Assembly (NCBI GenBank): GCA_014730275.1
Contig: WJIL01000016.1
Span: forward strand, 1-64,000
DNA from: Candidatus Lokiarchaeota archaeon
GTDB taxonomy: Archaea > Asgardarchaeota > Thorarchaeia > Thorarchaeales > Thorarchaeaceae
Direction of reading: 5' to 3'
Length of the DNA: 64,000 nucleotides
How positions within the stretch are numbered: position 1 is the first letter of the stretch; every line of letters starts with the position of its first letter. Below, one piece after another: positions 1 through 6,143 of the stretch. A program made the translations under genes and the position numbers. The notes under the pieces were generated by a model. That model was given only the letters and a program-made list of their open reading frames with translations, was not told where the DNA came from and made no database searches.

Positions 1-420
1 GTCAAGAGAAGGGTCGCCCATGACCCCGTTCCTGACGTAGTCCCACTCCAAGCGCTCTAAATCCTTTGCTAGCAGCTGTCCGTTGAAGCGATTTGGAACC
101 GGTATCCAGTGCTTGATGTGATACCTTGCCATGTTCTCGGCCAGGTAACAGTGACCGTAACACCCCCGGCCTCCATAGACCGCTGTCAACGGACATCCAC
201 GTACGCTATCAAGAAGCGGTCCAATCTTAGTAATGTTTCGGCGGCCATGCTCCTTGTCCTTTGGCGTCCGATGCGTCTTGTTGTTACCGAATAGCCTGAT
301 GTCCTTGCGTACAAACGTGCTCCAGGGCTTCTTCTGCTTGGGCTTGACTTGAGTGTCTGGATACCAGAGGGTATGCTGTTCATACCCGCAGGTTACAGGA
401 GAGTGGCTTGCCGTGGACAT
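1..420 (-). CDS. Partial phage GP88-like cysteine-motif protein (runs off left edge)
   Basis: An open frame of 140 codons runs from an ATG at 418-420 leftwards off the window without a stop, so only the N-terminal part is seen. Around residues 75-90 it carries a Cys, ten residues, then the motif GCYGHCYLAEN. The C-x3-CY core resembles the cysteine motif of the phage GP88 family and of small viral radical-SAM-like proteins, but the first spacing is longer than usual. The ending VMGDPSLD also suits that family. A TATA-like box lies 29 nt before the ATG, so the gene is probably leaderless and diverges from the 509 gene. Function is unknown; the family call is weak. Confidence 0.55.
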   Translation of the reverse strand, partial: MSTASHSPVTCGYEQHTLWYPDTQVKPKQKKPWSTFVRKDIRLFGNNKTHRTPKDKEHGRRNITKIGPLLDSVRGCPLTAVYGGRGCYGHCYLAENMARYHIKHWIPVPNRFNGQLLAKDLERLEWDYVRNGVMGDPSLD

Positions 421-421
421 G

Positions 422-434
422 CTAGACAGTCTAG
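422..434. promoter_or_regulatory. Perfect 13-bp palindrome next to the leftward start codon
   Basis: CTAGAC-A-GTCTAG is a perfect inverted repeat with a single central base. It lies in the first 14 bases upstream of the leftward ATG at 420, between its TATA box and its start. This placement suits a repressor site. Operator function is inferred. Confidence 0.45.
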
Positions 435-442
435 AGATTGCC

Positions 443-449
443 TAATATA
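443..449 (-). promoter_or_regulatory. TATA box of leftward gene
   Basis: Read on the minus strand this is TATATTA. It begins 29 nt before the ATG at 420, the normal distance for a leaderless archaeal transcript. It is half of a divergent promoter shared with the 509 gene. Confidence 0.5.
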
Positions 450-459
450 CTCCGCGTTT

Positions 460-471
460 ATTCCGCGGAAT
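460..471. promoter_or_regulatory. Perfect 12-bp palindrome between divergent promoters
   Basis: ATTCCGCGGAAT is a perfect palindrome located between the two divergent TATA boxes and 9 nt before the rightward one. A degenerate copy (ATTCGGCTGAAT, 2133-2144) sits at nearly the same distance before the PCNA promoter. A shared operator is the likely reading. Confidence 0.5.
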
Positions 472-475
472 ATAA

Positions 476-493
476 CGAGCTTAAATATCGACC
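476..493 (+). promoter_or_regulatory. Promoter of the left small-gene cassette (copy 1)
   Basis: The 18-base string cgagcttaaatatcgacc contains the TATA-like TTAAATAT at 481-488, which begins exactly 28 nt before the ATG at 509. The identical string occurs at 2150-2167 before the PCNA gene with identical spacing. No Shine-Dalgarno sequence precedes the ATG, so transcripts are probably leaderless. Confidence 0.65.
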
Positions 494-508
494 ACAAGAC
501 GGAAGTAC

Positions 509-853
509 ATGACTGATGGAAATGACGACACGATACGTGCGCTTGAGCGTGGGAGGTCCGTCCCGGCTGCACTTGACGGATACTACAGGGCCATCAGCAG
601 AGTTCCGGTACGGAATAAGCAAGTCAAAGAGGCCTTCGACTACCTGCAGGAACAGTGTGTTCTCGAAGTGCCTGTTCAGGCCCAGCTTGTACGGATGAAC
701 GCTGAGGTCTTGGAGGTCTTTGCTTCAAAGCTTGATGTAGAGCCCAAGGCGATTAGACAGCTTGCTGAGATACTCCGGAACAAGCTGGATGAAGGAGGCC
801 TTGAACACGGGGATTTCCTCGTGGTTGTGTTCGATGATTTGGAGGACTGGTAG
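509..853 (+). CDS. Hypothetical protein, first gene of accessory cassette
   Basis: This is a 114-residue protein that I do not recognise. It is predicted mostly helical, with no membrane segment and no cysteine motif, and has an acidic end (VVVFDDLEDW). The start is set by the leaderless promoter 28 nt upstream. Its first residues, MTDGN, nearly match those of the PCNA gene at 2183 (MTDGS), because promoter and start appear to be duplicated. The next gene starts one base after its stop, so it heads an operon of small genes running to 2074. The local sequence is visibly more GC-rich than the chromosomal genes further right. Confidence 0.75.
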   Translation: MTDGNDDTIRALERGRSVPAALDGYYRAISRVPVRNKQVKEAFDYLQEQCVLEVPVQAQLVRMNAEVLEVFASKLDVEPKAIRQLAEILRNKLDEGGLEHGDFLVVVFDDLEDW

Positions 854-854
854 G

Positions 855-1184
855 ATGGCTTCGAAGACAAAGACAGCTGCCCAAGACCTTTCCAGAATCG
901 AGCGATTGATCCTCAGAGCATACACGACCATGGTACGGAAGTACACAGACCTTCAGTACCTAGAGCCACACAAGATCAGTTTCGAGTCAGAACGGGGAGT
1001 GACGTATCTCTGGTTCAGGTTTGCCCCGAGCATAAATACATCCGAAGTACTGAACTGTTATGGTCTGGCTGACTACATTCTGAACGGTATCGAGCAGGTA
1101 GTTGCTGATACAGACTGTCCTCGGGTGGAGCTACGGGTGACCGTTGATGGTTACTATGGTGAGCTGTTCGCAAGGAGCTCCTAG
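855..1184 (+). CDS. Hypothetical protein of accessory cassette
   Basis: This is a 109-residue protein starting at the ATG one base after the preceding stop; an in-frame extension back to 762 would only overlap the previous gene. It has a basic, helical N-terminus (about residues 1-35) and then alternating hydrophobic stretches suggesting a beta-alpha fold (for example VTYLWFRFAPS and PRVELRVTVDGYYGELF). I see no catalytic motif. The tight coupling to the 509 gene suggests co-translation. Function unknown. Confidence 0.7.
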   Translation: MASKTKTAAQDLSRIERLILRAYTTMVRKYTDLQYLEPHKISFESERGVTYLWFRFAPSINTSEVLNCYGLADYILNGIEQVVADTDCPRVELRVTVDGYYGELFARSS

Positions 1185-1196
1185 GAGAGGGTGAGC

Positions 1197-1412
1197 ATGG
1201 CACACGCAGAACCGGCGTATACGCCCAAGTACATCGAAGATGATGGAACCTGCCCGCACTGGGAACGCGACGACCAGTTCATGATAGATTTTCCAGATGT
1301 GACCGACCAGTATCTTGCAGACATAGAAACCGATGGAAAGATTTGTGCTCACTGCCTGTGGTATGCGGCGTATATGACGGGAGAGCCCATATGTCTATAT
1401 TTGAATAATTGA
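1197..1412 (+). CDS. Small Cys-containing hypothetical protein of accessory cassette
   Basis: This is a 71-residue protein. ATG 1197 is chosen over GTG 1191 because AGGAGAGG (1183-1190) then lies 6 nt before the start. It has one Cys-Pro-His pattern near residue 19 and a CxxC (KICAHC) near residue 50, which together could bind a metal, though this is not a clear zinc ribbon. It is acidic and small. It lies in the same operon-like run as its neighbours. Function unknown. Confidence 0.6.
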   Translation: MAHAEPAYTPKYIEDDGTCPHWERDDQFMIDFPDVTDQYLADIETDGKICAHCLWYAAYMTGEPICLYLNN

Positions 1413-1422
1413 GGATAGACTC

Positions 1423-1623
1423 ATGACAGCTCTTGTGGTTTACAAAGACCCACTCAAAGCATTCTGCTTGGAGCATAGGATTTTTCCAGGGATTCACGAT
1501 GTTGATATCCGATTGGACGAATTCAACGAATTCTTGGAGAAACAAGTAGAGAAGAACCTCGATCCTCTCAATCAACAGCAATTTGATAGTCTTCTCTACT
1601 TGTGTTTCAAAATCTCTCATTAG
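1423..1623 (+). CDS. Small hypothetical protein of accessory cassette
   Basis: This is a 66-residue protein with no recognisable domain. The start ATG has GAGGA at 1411-1415, 7 nt upstream, directly over the stop of the previous gene, which supports a real translated frame. The sequence is acidic in the middle (about residues 25-45, DIRLDEFNEFLEKQVEKN) and likely helical. It sits between two other small genes of the cassette. Confidence 0.55.
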   Translation: MTALVVYKDPLKAFCLEHRIFPGIHDVDIRLDEFNEFLEKQVEKNLDPLNQQQFDSLLYLCFKISH

Positions 1624-1657
1624 ATACTTTGTTAAGGCACAACGAGGGGATATACCC

Positions 1658-2074
1658 ATGCCACGAGACAAAGAGGACACGGACACCTACACGAGAAGCA
1701 TAACGGTTGATCGTGTGGTGAAGGGTAAGAAGTACTACAAAGCTTCGATACCCCCCGACCCCATCCGTAAACTCCATGGCAAGGATGCCCCTCGGTTTGT
1801 GCCCTTTGTTGGACTGTTGACCAAGGACAATATTCTGTTTTTTCAGGAGATGCCGACCCAGGAGCTGCGCTGTCCCTTCTGTGATACCGAGATTGATCCC
1901 CACCAGATGAACGAGTGTTCTTGTGGTGCAGAGGTATCCCTTACAGAGGCTCCCGATGCTGTGGGTGTTCCCAACTACGAACCGGTCTCAGGGCTTGTGT
2001 ATCCGCTGTTACCTGATGATGCGGTTGATATGATACAAGGTACGGGGCTCGTTACTGTATACTTTTCTCGGTGA
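1658..2074 (+). CDS. Zinc-ribbon hypothetical protein of accessory cassette
   Basis: This is a 138-residue protein. ATG 1658 is chosen because GAGGGGA (1644-1650) lies 7 nt before it; the frame is open further upstream to 1583 but would overlap the previous gene. Four cysteines in the middle, CPFC followed about eleven residues later by CSCG, form a zinc-ribbon-like knuckle pair. The N-terminal half is basic (about residues 13-45, VDRVVKGKKYYKASIP), reminiscent of a small beta-barrel. DNA or RNA binding is possible but unproven. It is the last gene before the PCNA promoter. Confidence 0.65.
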   Translation: MPRDKEDTDTYTRSITVDRVVKGKKYYKASIPPDPIRKLHGKDAPRFVPFVGLLTKDNILFFQEMPTQELRCPFCDTEIDPHQMNECSCGAEVSLTEAPDAVGVPNYEPVSGLVYPLLPDDAVDMIQGTGLVTVYFSR

Positions 2075-2106
2075 GTTCGCTGATTTTCGATTTTGCGAAA
2101 GGTATC

Positions 2107-2120
2107 GGAACCATGGTTCC
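2107..2120. promoter_or_regulatory. Perfect 14-bp palindrome upstream of the cassette PCNA promoter
   Basis: GGAACCATGGTTCC is a perfect palindrome 35 nt before the TATA box at 2155. Its position upstream of the second palindrome (2133-2144) mirrors the two-palindrome layout at 422-471. A regulator-binding site is the likely reading. Confidence 0.45.
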
Positions 2121-2132
2121 ATATATGGCAAT

Positions 2133-2144
2133 ATTCGGCTGAAT
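2133..2144. promoter_or_regulatory. Imperfect palindrome matching the 460-471 site
   Basis: ATTCGGCTGAAT has perfect outer ATTC/GAAT arms and differs from ATTCCGCGGAAT (460-471) at two inner positions. It ends 10 nt before its TATA box, against 9 nt for the other copy. Confidence 0.45.
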
Positions 2145-2149
2145 AATGG

Positions 2150-2167
2150 CGAGCTTAAATATCGACC
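2150..2167 (+). promoter_or_regulatory. Promoter of cassette PCNA gene (copy 2)
   Basis: This 18-base string is identical to the one at 476-493. TTAAATAT (2155-2162) begins 28 nt before the ATG at 2183. The 15-nt stretch between the string and the ATG differs between copies, but its length is the same. Confidence 0.65.
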
Positions 2168-2182
2168 TCGACACTAGAGACC

Positions 2183-2995
2183 ATGACAGATGGAAGCGTT
2201 AACACGGCAGTAGCAACCGAAACCATGCAATCCCCACAGTCTACGGACACAGGATTCTCCGCCCAGGTTGTGGGAAAATACAAGGTGACCAAGTTCAAGC
2301 GGCTTATCTCTTGTATCGCTAACATCCTCCATCACGAGATCTACTTGCAGGTCGACGGGAACGGTATCTCGATACGTCAGCTCGACCTCTCAAAGGCCAT
2401 GCTCGTATACCTGACAATCCCAGCAGATTACTTCTATTCCTTCGAGTATGACCAAGACCTAATGTTTGCCCTTGATGCTGATGCATTCAATAACGCAGTC
2501 GGGAAGGCACGCTCTCGACTTGAACTTGTCCTTGAGACACAGGAAGCAGAAGGCCAACTGATGTGCAGGACCAAAGACGGCATGGTGCTACTGAAGACAT
2601 GGGAAGCTGGTGATATAGCCAAGCTTCCAGAGCTCAGCCCTGACATACACGCCTCGGTTATCGCTGGTAAGTTCAAGCAGATGCTCAAGAAGATGAACGG
2701 AGATTACTTCGAGCTCGCGGTGTCAGAATCAGATTACACCCTCTCCATAACCGATGATACAACCGGAGGGATTGAACATGTGATGGACAGGGGTAGCGGT
2801 ATGTTATCGGTGCGATGTGATGATGAGACGGGGCCAGATGATTATGCCTGTTACTCAGTACGGCATGTTCAAAACATGCTCAAGCTCTGGCCGAACAAGT
2901 CACGGGTCTCGGTTTCGTTTTCCAAGGATAAGCCGCTCATTCTGACATCGAGTTTCGGGGAGCTTGTGCTTGCCCCACGGGTGGTGAGGAGATGA
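2183..2995 (+). CDS. PCNA-like DNA sliding clamp, accessory copy
   Basis: This 270-residue PCNA homologue would form a ring clamp that tethers polymerases and other enzymes to DNA. An N-terminal extension of about 25 residues precedes the first clamp domain. The C-terminal half has the PCNA pattern: an interdomain segment near 120-140, YSVRHVQNMLKLWP, and the ending ELVLAPRVVR. It is clearly related to the second PCNA at 24695: both share DYF, RGSG(M/L)LS, NML(K/R)LWP and LAPRV in the same order. It starts its own leaderless transcript and overlaps the next gene by ATGA. Its position among small unknown genes suggests a virus or plasmid replication gene. Confidence 0.88.
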   Translation: MTDGSVNTAVATETMQSPQSTDTGFSAQVVGKYKVTKFKRLISCIANILHHEIYLQVDGNGISIRQLDLSKAMLVYLTIPADYFYSFEYDQDLMFALDADAFNNAVGKARSRLELVLETQEAEGQLMCRTKDGMVLLKTWEAGDIAKLPELSPDIHASVIAGKFKQMLKKMNGDYFELAVSESDYTLSITDDTTGGIEHVMDRGSGMLSVRCDDETGPDDYACYSVRHVQNMLKLWPNKSRVSVSFSKDKPLILTSSFGELVLAPRVVRR

Positions 2996-3345
2996 AGATG
3001 ATAGAGGAAGTGAAGACCACCGAGAAGCAGAACAGCATCCAGTATAACGGCTTCTGGAAGCCAGCCAACCGCAAACCCAACGGGGAATATGTGCTACTCT
3101 GGGTTTCCGACTGGCTCAAGCAGGATTGGGGGTTCTACTGTTACATCTCACTTGATACGTACAAACAGGACCTCGACGGGATTCATGGCCTCATTGAGGA
3201 GCTCAATTACCGCGGGGTCGATGTGTACGTTGAGATGGTTGACCACTCACCCGGGTTGAAGGGCTTCTACCGCAAGCAATACCGCAGAAGCAAGATTTCA
3301 CACTATCACATCCTCAATCCGCAGACATGGGAGCGTGTGACCTGA
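2992..3345 (+). CDS. Hypothetical protein coupled to cassette PCNA
   Basis: This is a 117-residue protein whose ATG overlaps the PCNA stop (ATGA), so it is almost certainly co-translated with the clamp. It is rich in Trp and Tyr (for example GEYVLLWVSDWLKQDWGFYCY) and ends in a basic stretch (FYRKQYRRSKISHYH). I see no known domain and no PCNA-interacting peptide. A replication or DNA-handling role is only suggested by the coupling. Confidence 0.7.
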   Translation: MKMIEEVKTTEKQNSIQYNGFWKPANRKPNGEYVLLWVSDWLKQDWGFYCYISLDTYKQDLDGIHGLIEELNYRGVDVYVEMVDHSPGLKGFYRKQYRRSKISHYHILNPQTWERVT

Positions 3346-3357
3346 ATGGGGTTAGCG

Positions 3358-3678
3358 ATGGAAGAGCTCAATCTGTGGTTCTCCCATTATGCGGAAGAGC
3401 TCAAGCTTGACCTCTCATCCTCTGCTTCAACCGAATCCCTGAACACAGCAGAGCGTGCGAAGTTGGAAGAAGACCTCTGTTGGATCATGGAACGTGCACC
3501 GGTCCCCAACAGATTGCACATCATCTTCTTCCCTGAGACAGTCAGAATCATCATGGTATTGTATGACCCGGAAGCCTTCGTGTATAAACTTAAGCCGCAG
3601 CATGGGATACTGCTAAAGGCAATCAGGAAAGACCAGAATGGTCTCAAGGTCATCATGCAGACTTCGAGAGCTTGGTAG
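3358..3678 (+). CDS. Hypothetical protein of accessory cassette
   Basis: This is a 106-residue protein. ATG 3358 is preferred over ATG 3346 because a GGGG run (3348-3351) gives it a ribosome site, whereas 3346 directly follows the previous stop. The start is not certain. The second half has a strand-rich pattern (RLHIIFFPETVRIIMVLYD). No known family is recognised. It lies in the PCNA operon. Confidence 0.6.
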   Translation: MEELNLWFSHYAEELKLDLSSSASTESLNTAERAKLEEDLCWIMERAPVPNRLHIIFFPETVRIIMVLYDPEAFVYKLKPQHGILLKAIRKDQNGLKVIMQTSRAW

Positions 3679-3689
3679 GAGGTGAACGC

Positions 3690-3914
3690 ATGACAGGAGA
3701 ATTGACAGACGAACAACTGGATGAACTGAAGCACAACATCAAAGAAGCCTTAGGATTCATCGGCTTCGCGTCAGATGAAATCATCGCAATCGGAAAAACG
3801 TCGGGAATCAGTAATGAGGTAGACGAACTGGTCTCAAAGGCGATGATAAATGTAGAACATATCATTGATTATCTGAGGAGAATCAAGATGCTGAGCTTCC
3901 CCACAGAACCATAA
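3690..3914 (+). CDS. Small helical hypothetical protein, last gene of cassette
   Basis: This is a 74-residue, probably all-helical acidic protein. The start is fixed by a strong Shine-Dalgarno sequence, AGGAGGTGA (3677-3685), that overlaps the stop of the previous gene; an in-frame TTG at 3672 is less likely. No domain is recognised. It ends about 100 bases from the convergent LRR gene, so it closes the rightward operon. Confidence 0.6.
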   Translation: MTGELTDEQLDELKHNIKEALGFIGFASDEIIAIGKTSGISNEVDELVSKAMINVEHIIDYLRRIKMLSFPTEP

Positions 3915-4013
3915 CTTCACCCAGTGTTTCTAATACATTCATATGGCCTATTTACAATCTACAGGGGGCAGTCTTCTATTGTTGGCATTATTCGGACAGA
4001 ACATAATCGAATA

Positions 4014-5579
4014 TCACGAATGATGAGTGGGATACGAATTCAGTTCATTCTTGTGTGCCCTTTTCTTGACCAAAGTCCATATATATTGCTTCATTGAATC
4101 CGATATCTTGGTCGACGGATACACTGCGCTCCCCTTCCCAGTTGTGTGCACTACAAGTCCAGTCTCCTCAAATGAACTTTCAACCTGTTCAAATTCCTTA
4201 TCTGTACACATTAGACCGATTTTCATAGCCATCAGTATCTTGTATCCATAAGCTGTTAGCCACAATGGTTTGAGATTGGCAGTATCTTCTACTCTGATAA
4301 CGACTTGTTCTATTTCTTTCAACCGGAGTTCAAGAATGTCCGATACTCTATTGCTAAGAGGTTCGTATGACGATGCCGCAATGTTATCTATATCGACCCC
4401 TATAGTTGTACCCTGTTCATCTAACTGATCACACAAAGTCTTGACCAGCCTATCCTGCATAATGGATTTATTCGGTTCTTCAATAATGGACACAAGTTGT
4501 GAATCTGTAATATCTAATAGTCCTAGTTTCTTCAGGCCAATGGTTCTGACCAAGCACCTAGTTAGATGCTTACATTTCCAAGAATCAGTTTCGTATCTCC
4601 GGATGATATGTGCTAATGACCTTAATACATCCAGATTTCGGATTTCAACTGGTACGTCATATTCTCGTATATGATACTTAGTTCTGGTTTGAAGCTCCTC
4701 CAAGGTTTGTTTCTTTAGAAAGGTTATTCCTATTCTTTCGTATCGGTTTCCATTTGTTTCTAAAATTTTCAGGTTTTCGCATAGAGATAAAGGGGTCATA
4801 TCCACTGTTTCCAGATTATTGTCATACAATGATAATTCGAATAGACTAGAGCAATTCTCAAGAGGTTCGAGATTTATGTGCTCAATATTATTACTATGAA
4901 GATATAACTCCCTGAGCAATTGTAGATTCTGAAGGCCCTTCAGACCGATATGCTCAAGATTGTTTCTATCAAGACGGACATATCTAAGCTGACTGCAATT
5001 CCTCAGCAAACTCAGATTAACCTCATGTAGGTCGTTCTCACTCAAATCAAGCCTTTCGAGGTTTTTGCAATTCCCTAATGGATTGAGATCTATGGCTGAA
5101 AGTTGATTATTATTCAGTAACAGAATCTCCAGTTTTGTGCAATTTGCTAGTGGACCCAAATCCATGGATTTGATTTGGTTGTAATGTAGCGCTAATAGCT
5201 TTAGGTGACTGCAATTAGCTAATGGACTAACGTCAAGATACTTGAGATTGTTCGAACCTATCACTACTTTTCGGAGCTTAGTACAGTTGCCAAGAACTTC
5301 CAGGTCTACCGATTCAATCAGATTAGAACCAAGGTTTAGTACTTCAAGTTGAGGGGAATTTCGTAGGAAATTTAGGGCTATTTCTTTCAGCAAATTTGAA
5401 TCTAATCTGAGGACTCTTAGATTATCAAGACTACCAGTATTCTCTGTTTCAACCCAATCAATACCTTCGTCGGAGGAGAGAGGACCCCTAAGGTTGATTT
5501 CTTTAGTATCATTGCTTAGGGTCAGCTCTCCAATGTTTCCATTCCTACCATACCTGATAACAGTCCCAGTCATAGTCAA
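4014..5579 (-). CDS. Leucine-rich-repeat protein with unknown C-terminal region
   Basis: This is a 521-residue soluble protein. Residues about 50-285 hold roughly ten repeats of 23 residues built on L-x2-L-x-L-x2-N-x-L-x2-(I/V)-(D/N)-L-x-PL-x-NC, a protein-binding solenoid. The last 220 residues are helical and charged and match nothing I know; a winged-helix-like end near 450-505 is possible. There is no signal peptide or membrane segment, so it is probably cytosolic. The gene is clearly more AT-rich than the cassette to its left. A smaller protein with the same repeat type lies at 11497-11811. Its start lies only about 75 bases from a broken ligase gene. Confidence 0.85.
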   Translation of the reverse strand: MTMTGTVIRYGRNGNIGELTLSNDTKEINLRGPLSSDEGIDWVETENTGSLDNLRVLRLDSNLLKEIALNFLRNSPQLEVLNLGSNLIESVDLEVLGNCTKLRKVVIGSNNLKYLDVSPLANCSHLKLLALHYNQIKSMDLGPLANCTKLEILLLNNNQLSAIDLNPLGNCKNLERLDLSENDLHEVNLSLLRNCSQLRYVRLDRNNLEHIGLKGLQNLQLLRELYLHSNNIEHINLEPLENCSSLFELSLYDNNLETVDMTPLSLCENLKILETNGNRYERIGITFLKKQTLEELQTRTKYHIREYDVPVEIRNLDVLRSLAHIIRRYETDSWKCKHLTRCLVRTIGLKKLGLLDITDSQLVSIIEEPNKSIMQDRLVKTLCDQLDEQGTTIGVDIDNIAASSYEPLSNRVSDILELRLKEIEQVVIRVEDTANLKPLWLTAYGYKILMAMKIGLMCTDKEFEQVESSFEETGLVVHTTGKGSAVYPSTKISDSMKQYIWTLVKKRAHKNELNSYPTHHS

Positions 5580-5653
5580 GGCCTATGTGCAGTTCTTATA
5601 TGTCGCATTGCGTGTTATTGTATTACTACCCTCGTCAATAATAAGGGCTTCTC

Positions 5654-5994
5654 CCGACAGGAAGAAAGCAATGATCAATGTGAGTGGATTAAAGGCATAT
5701 CCGCGTGAAATCGAAGACTATCTCTATGAACATCCTAAGGTGGCTATGGCTGCAGCAATAGGTGTTCCACGCGAGGATGACCCAAGCAATGAGTTTGTCA
5801 AAGCGTTCATTGTGCCGAAAGATGGTGTCGAGGCGAGTCCCGAGGAATTCATTGAATGGGCCCGAGATAAGATGGCGGGGTACAAGCGACCACAAGAAGT
5901 TGACCTCGTTGACGAGTTACCGATGACCAATGTCGGCAAGGTGCTGCGAAGAGTATTGAGAGAGCAAGAACTGAAGAAGCGGGGCATGGCCTAA
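5654..5994 (+). pseudogene. C-terminal fragment of an AMP-forming acyl-CoA ligase
   Basis: From about 5654 the frame reads DRKKAMINVSGLKAYPREIE and continues to a normal stop, matching the complete C-terminal subdomain (AMP-binding_C) of fatty-acid or acetyl-CoA ligases, with the catalytic Lys in NVGKVLRR. The roughly 400-residue N-terminal ATP-binding part is missing. Upstream in-frame sequence (5494-5653) runs antisense through the LRR gene and has no ligase similarity, so the apparent 166-residue frame is a fusion of unrelated DNA. This is a broken gene at a recombination or insertion junction. Expression is unlikely. Confidence 0.8.
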
Positions 5995-6143
5995 GAACTC
6001 CATCCTCAGCTAACGTACTGCCGAAAGACTGGTTGGCTTAATCGCTAAACAAACCAGAGCCAAAACGTTCAATTCGACAAGTACTTTCAAAAATATCATA
6101 TATGCCATGCAAAAGATAAAGAGAGGAATTTGCAAGAACATGA

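Noticed and set aside
762-854. Upstream extension of the 855 gene
   Set aside because: It overlaps the 509 gene in another frame, and the ATG at 855 sits one base after the stop, a normal coupled start.
3989-4013. Inverted repeat TATTCG/CGAATA between convergent genes
   Set aside because: The arms are 6 bp with a 13-base spacer and AT-rich. It may be a weak terminator or chance, and it resembles the 2133-2144 site only in part.
5494-5653. In-frame N-terminal extension of the acyl-CoA ligase fragment
   Set aside because: It is antisense to the LRR gene and shows no ligase similarity, so it does not belong to the gene; the remnant starts near 5654.
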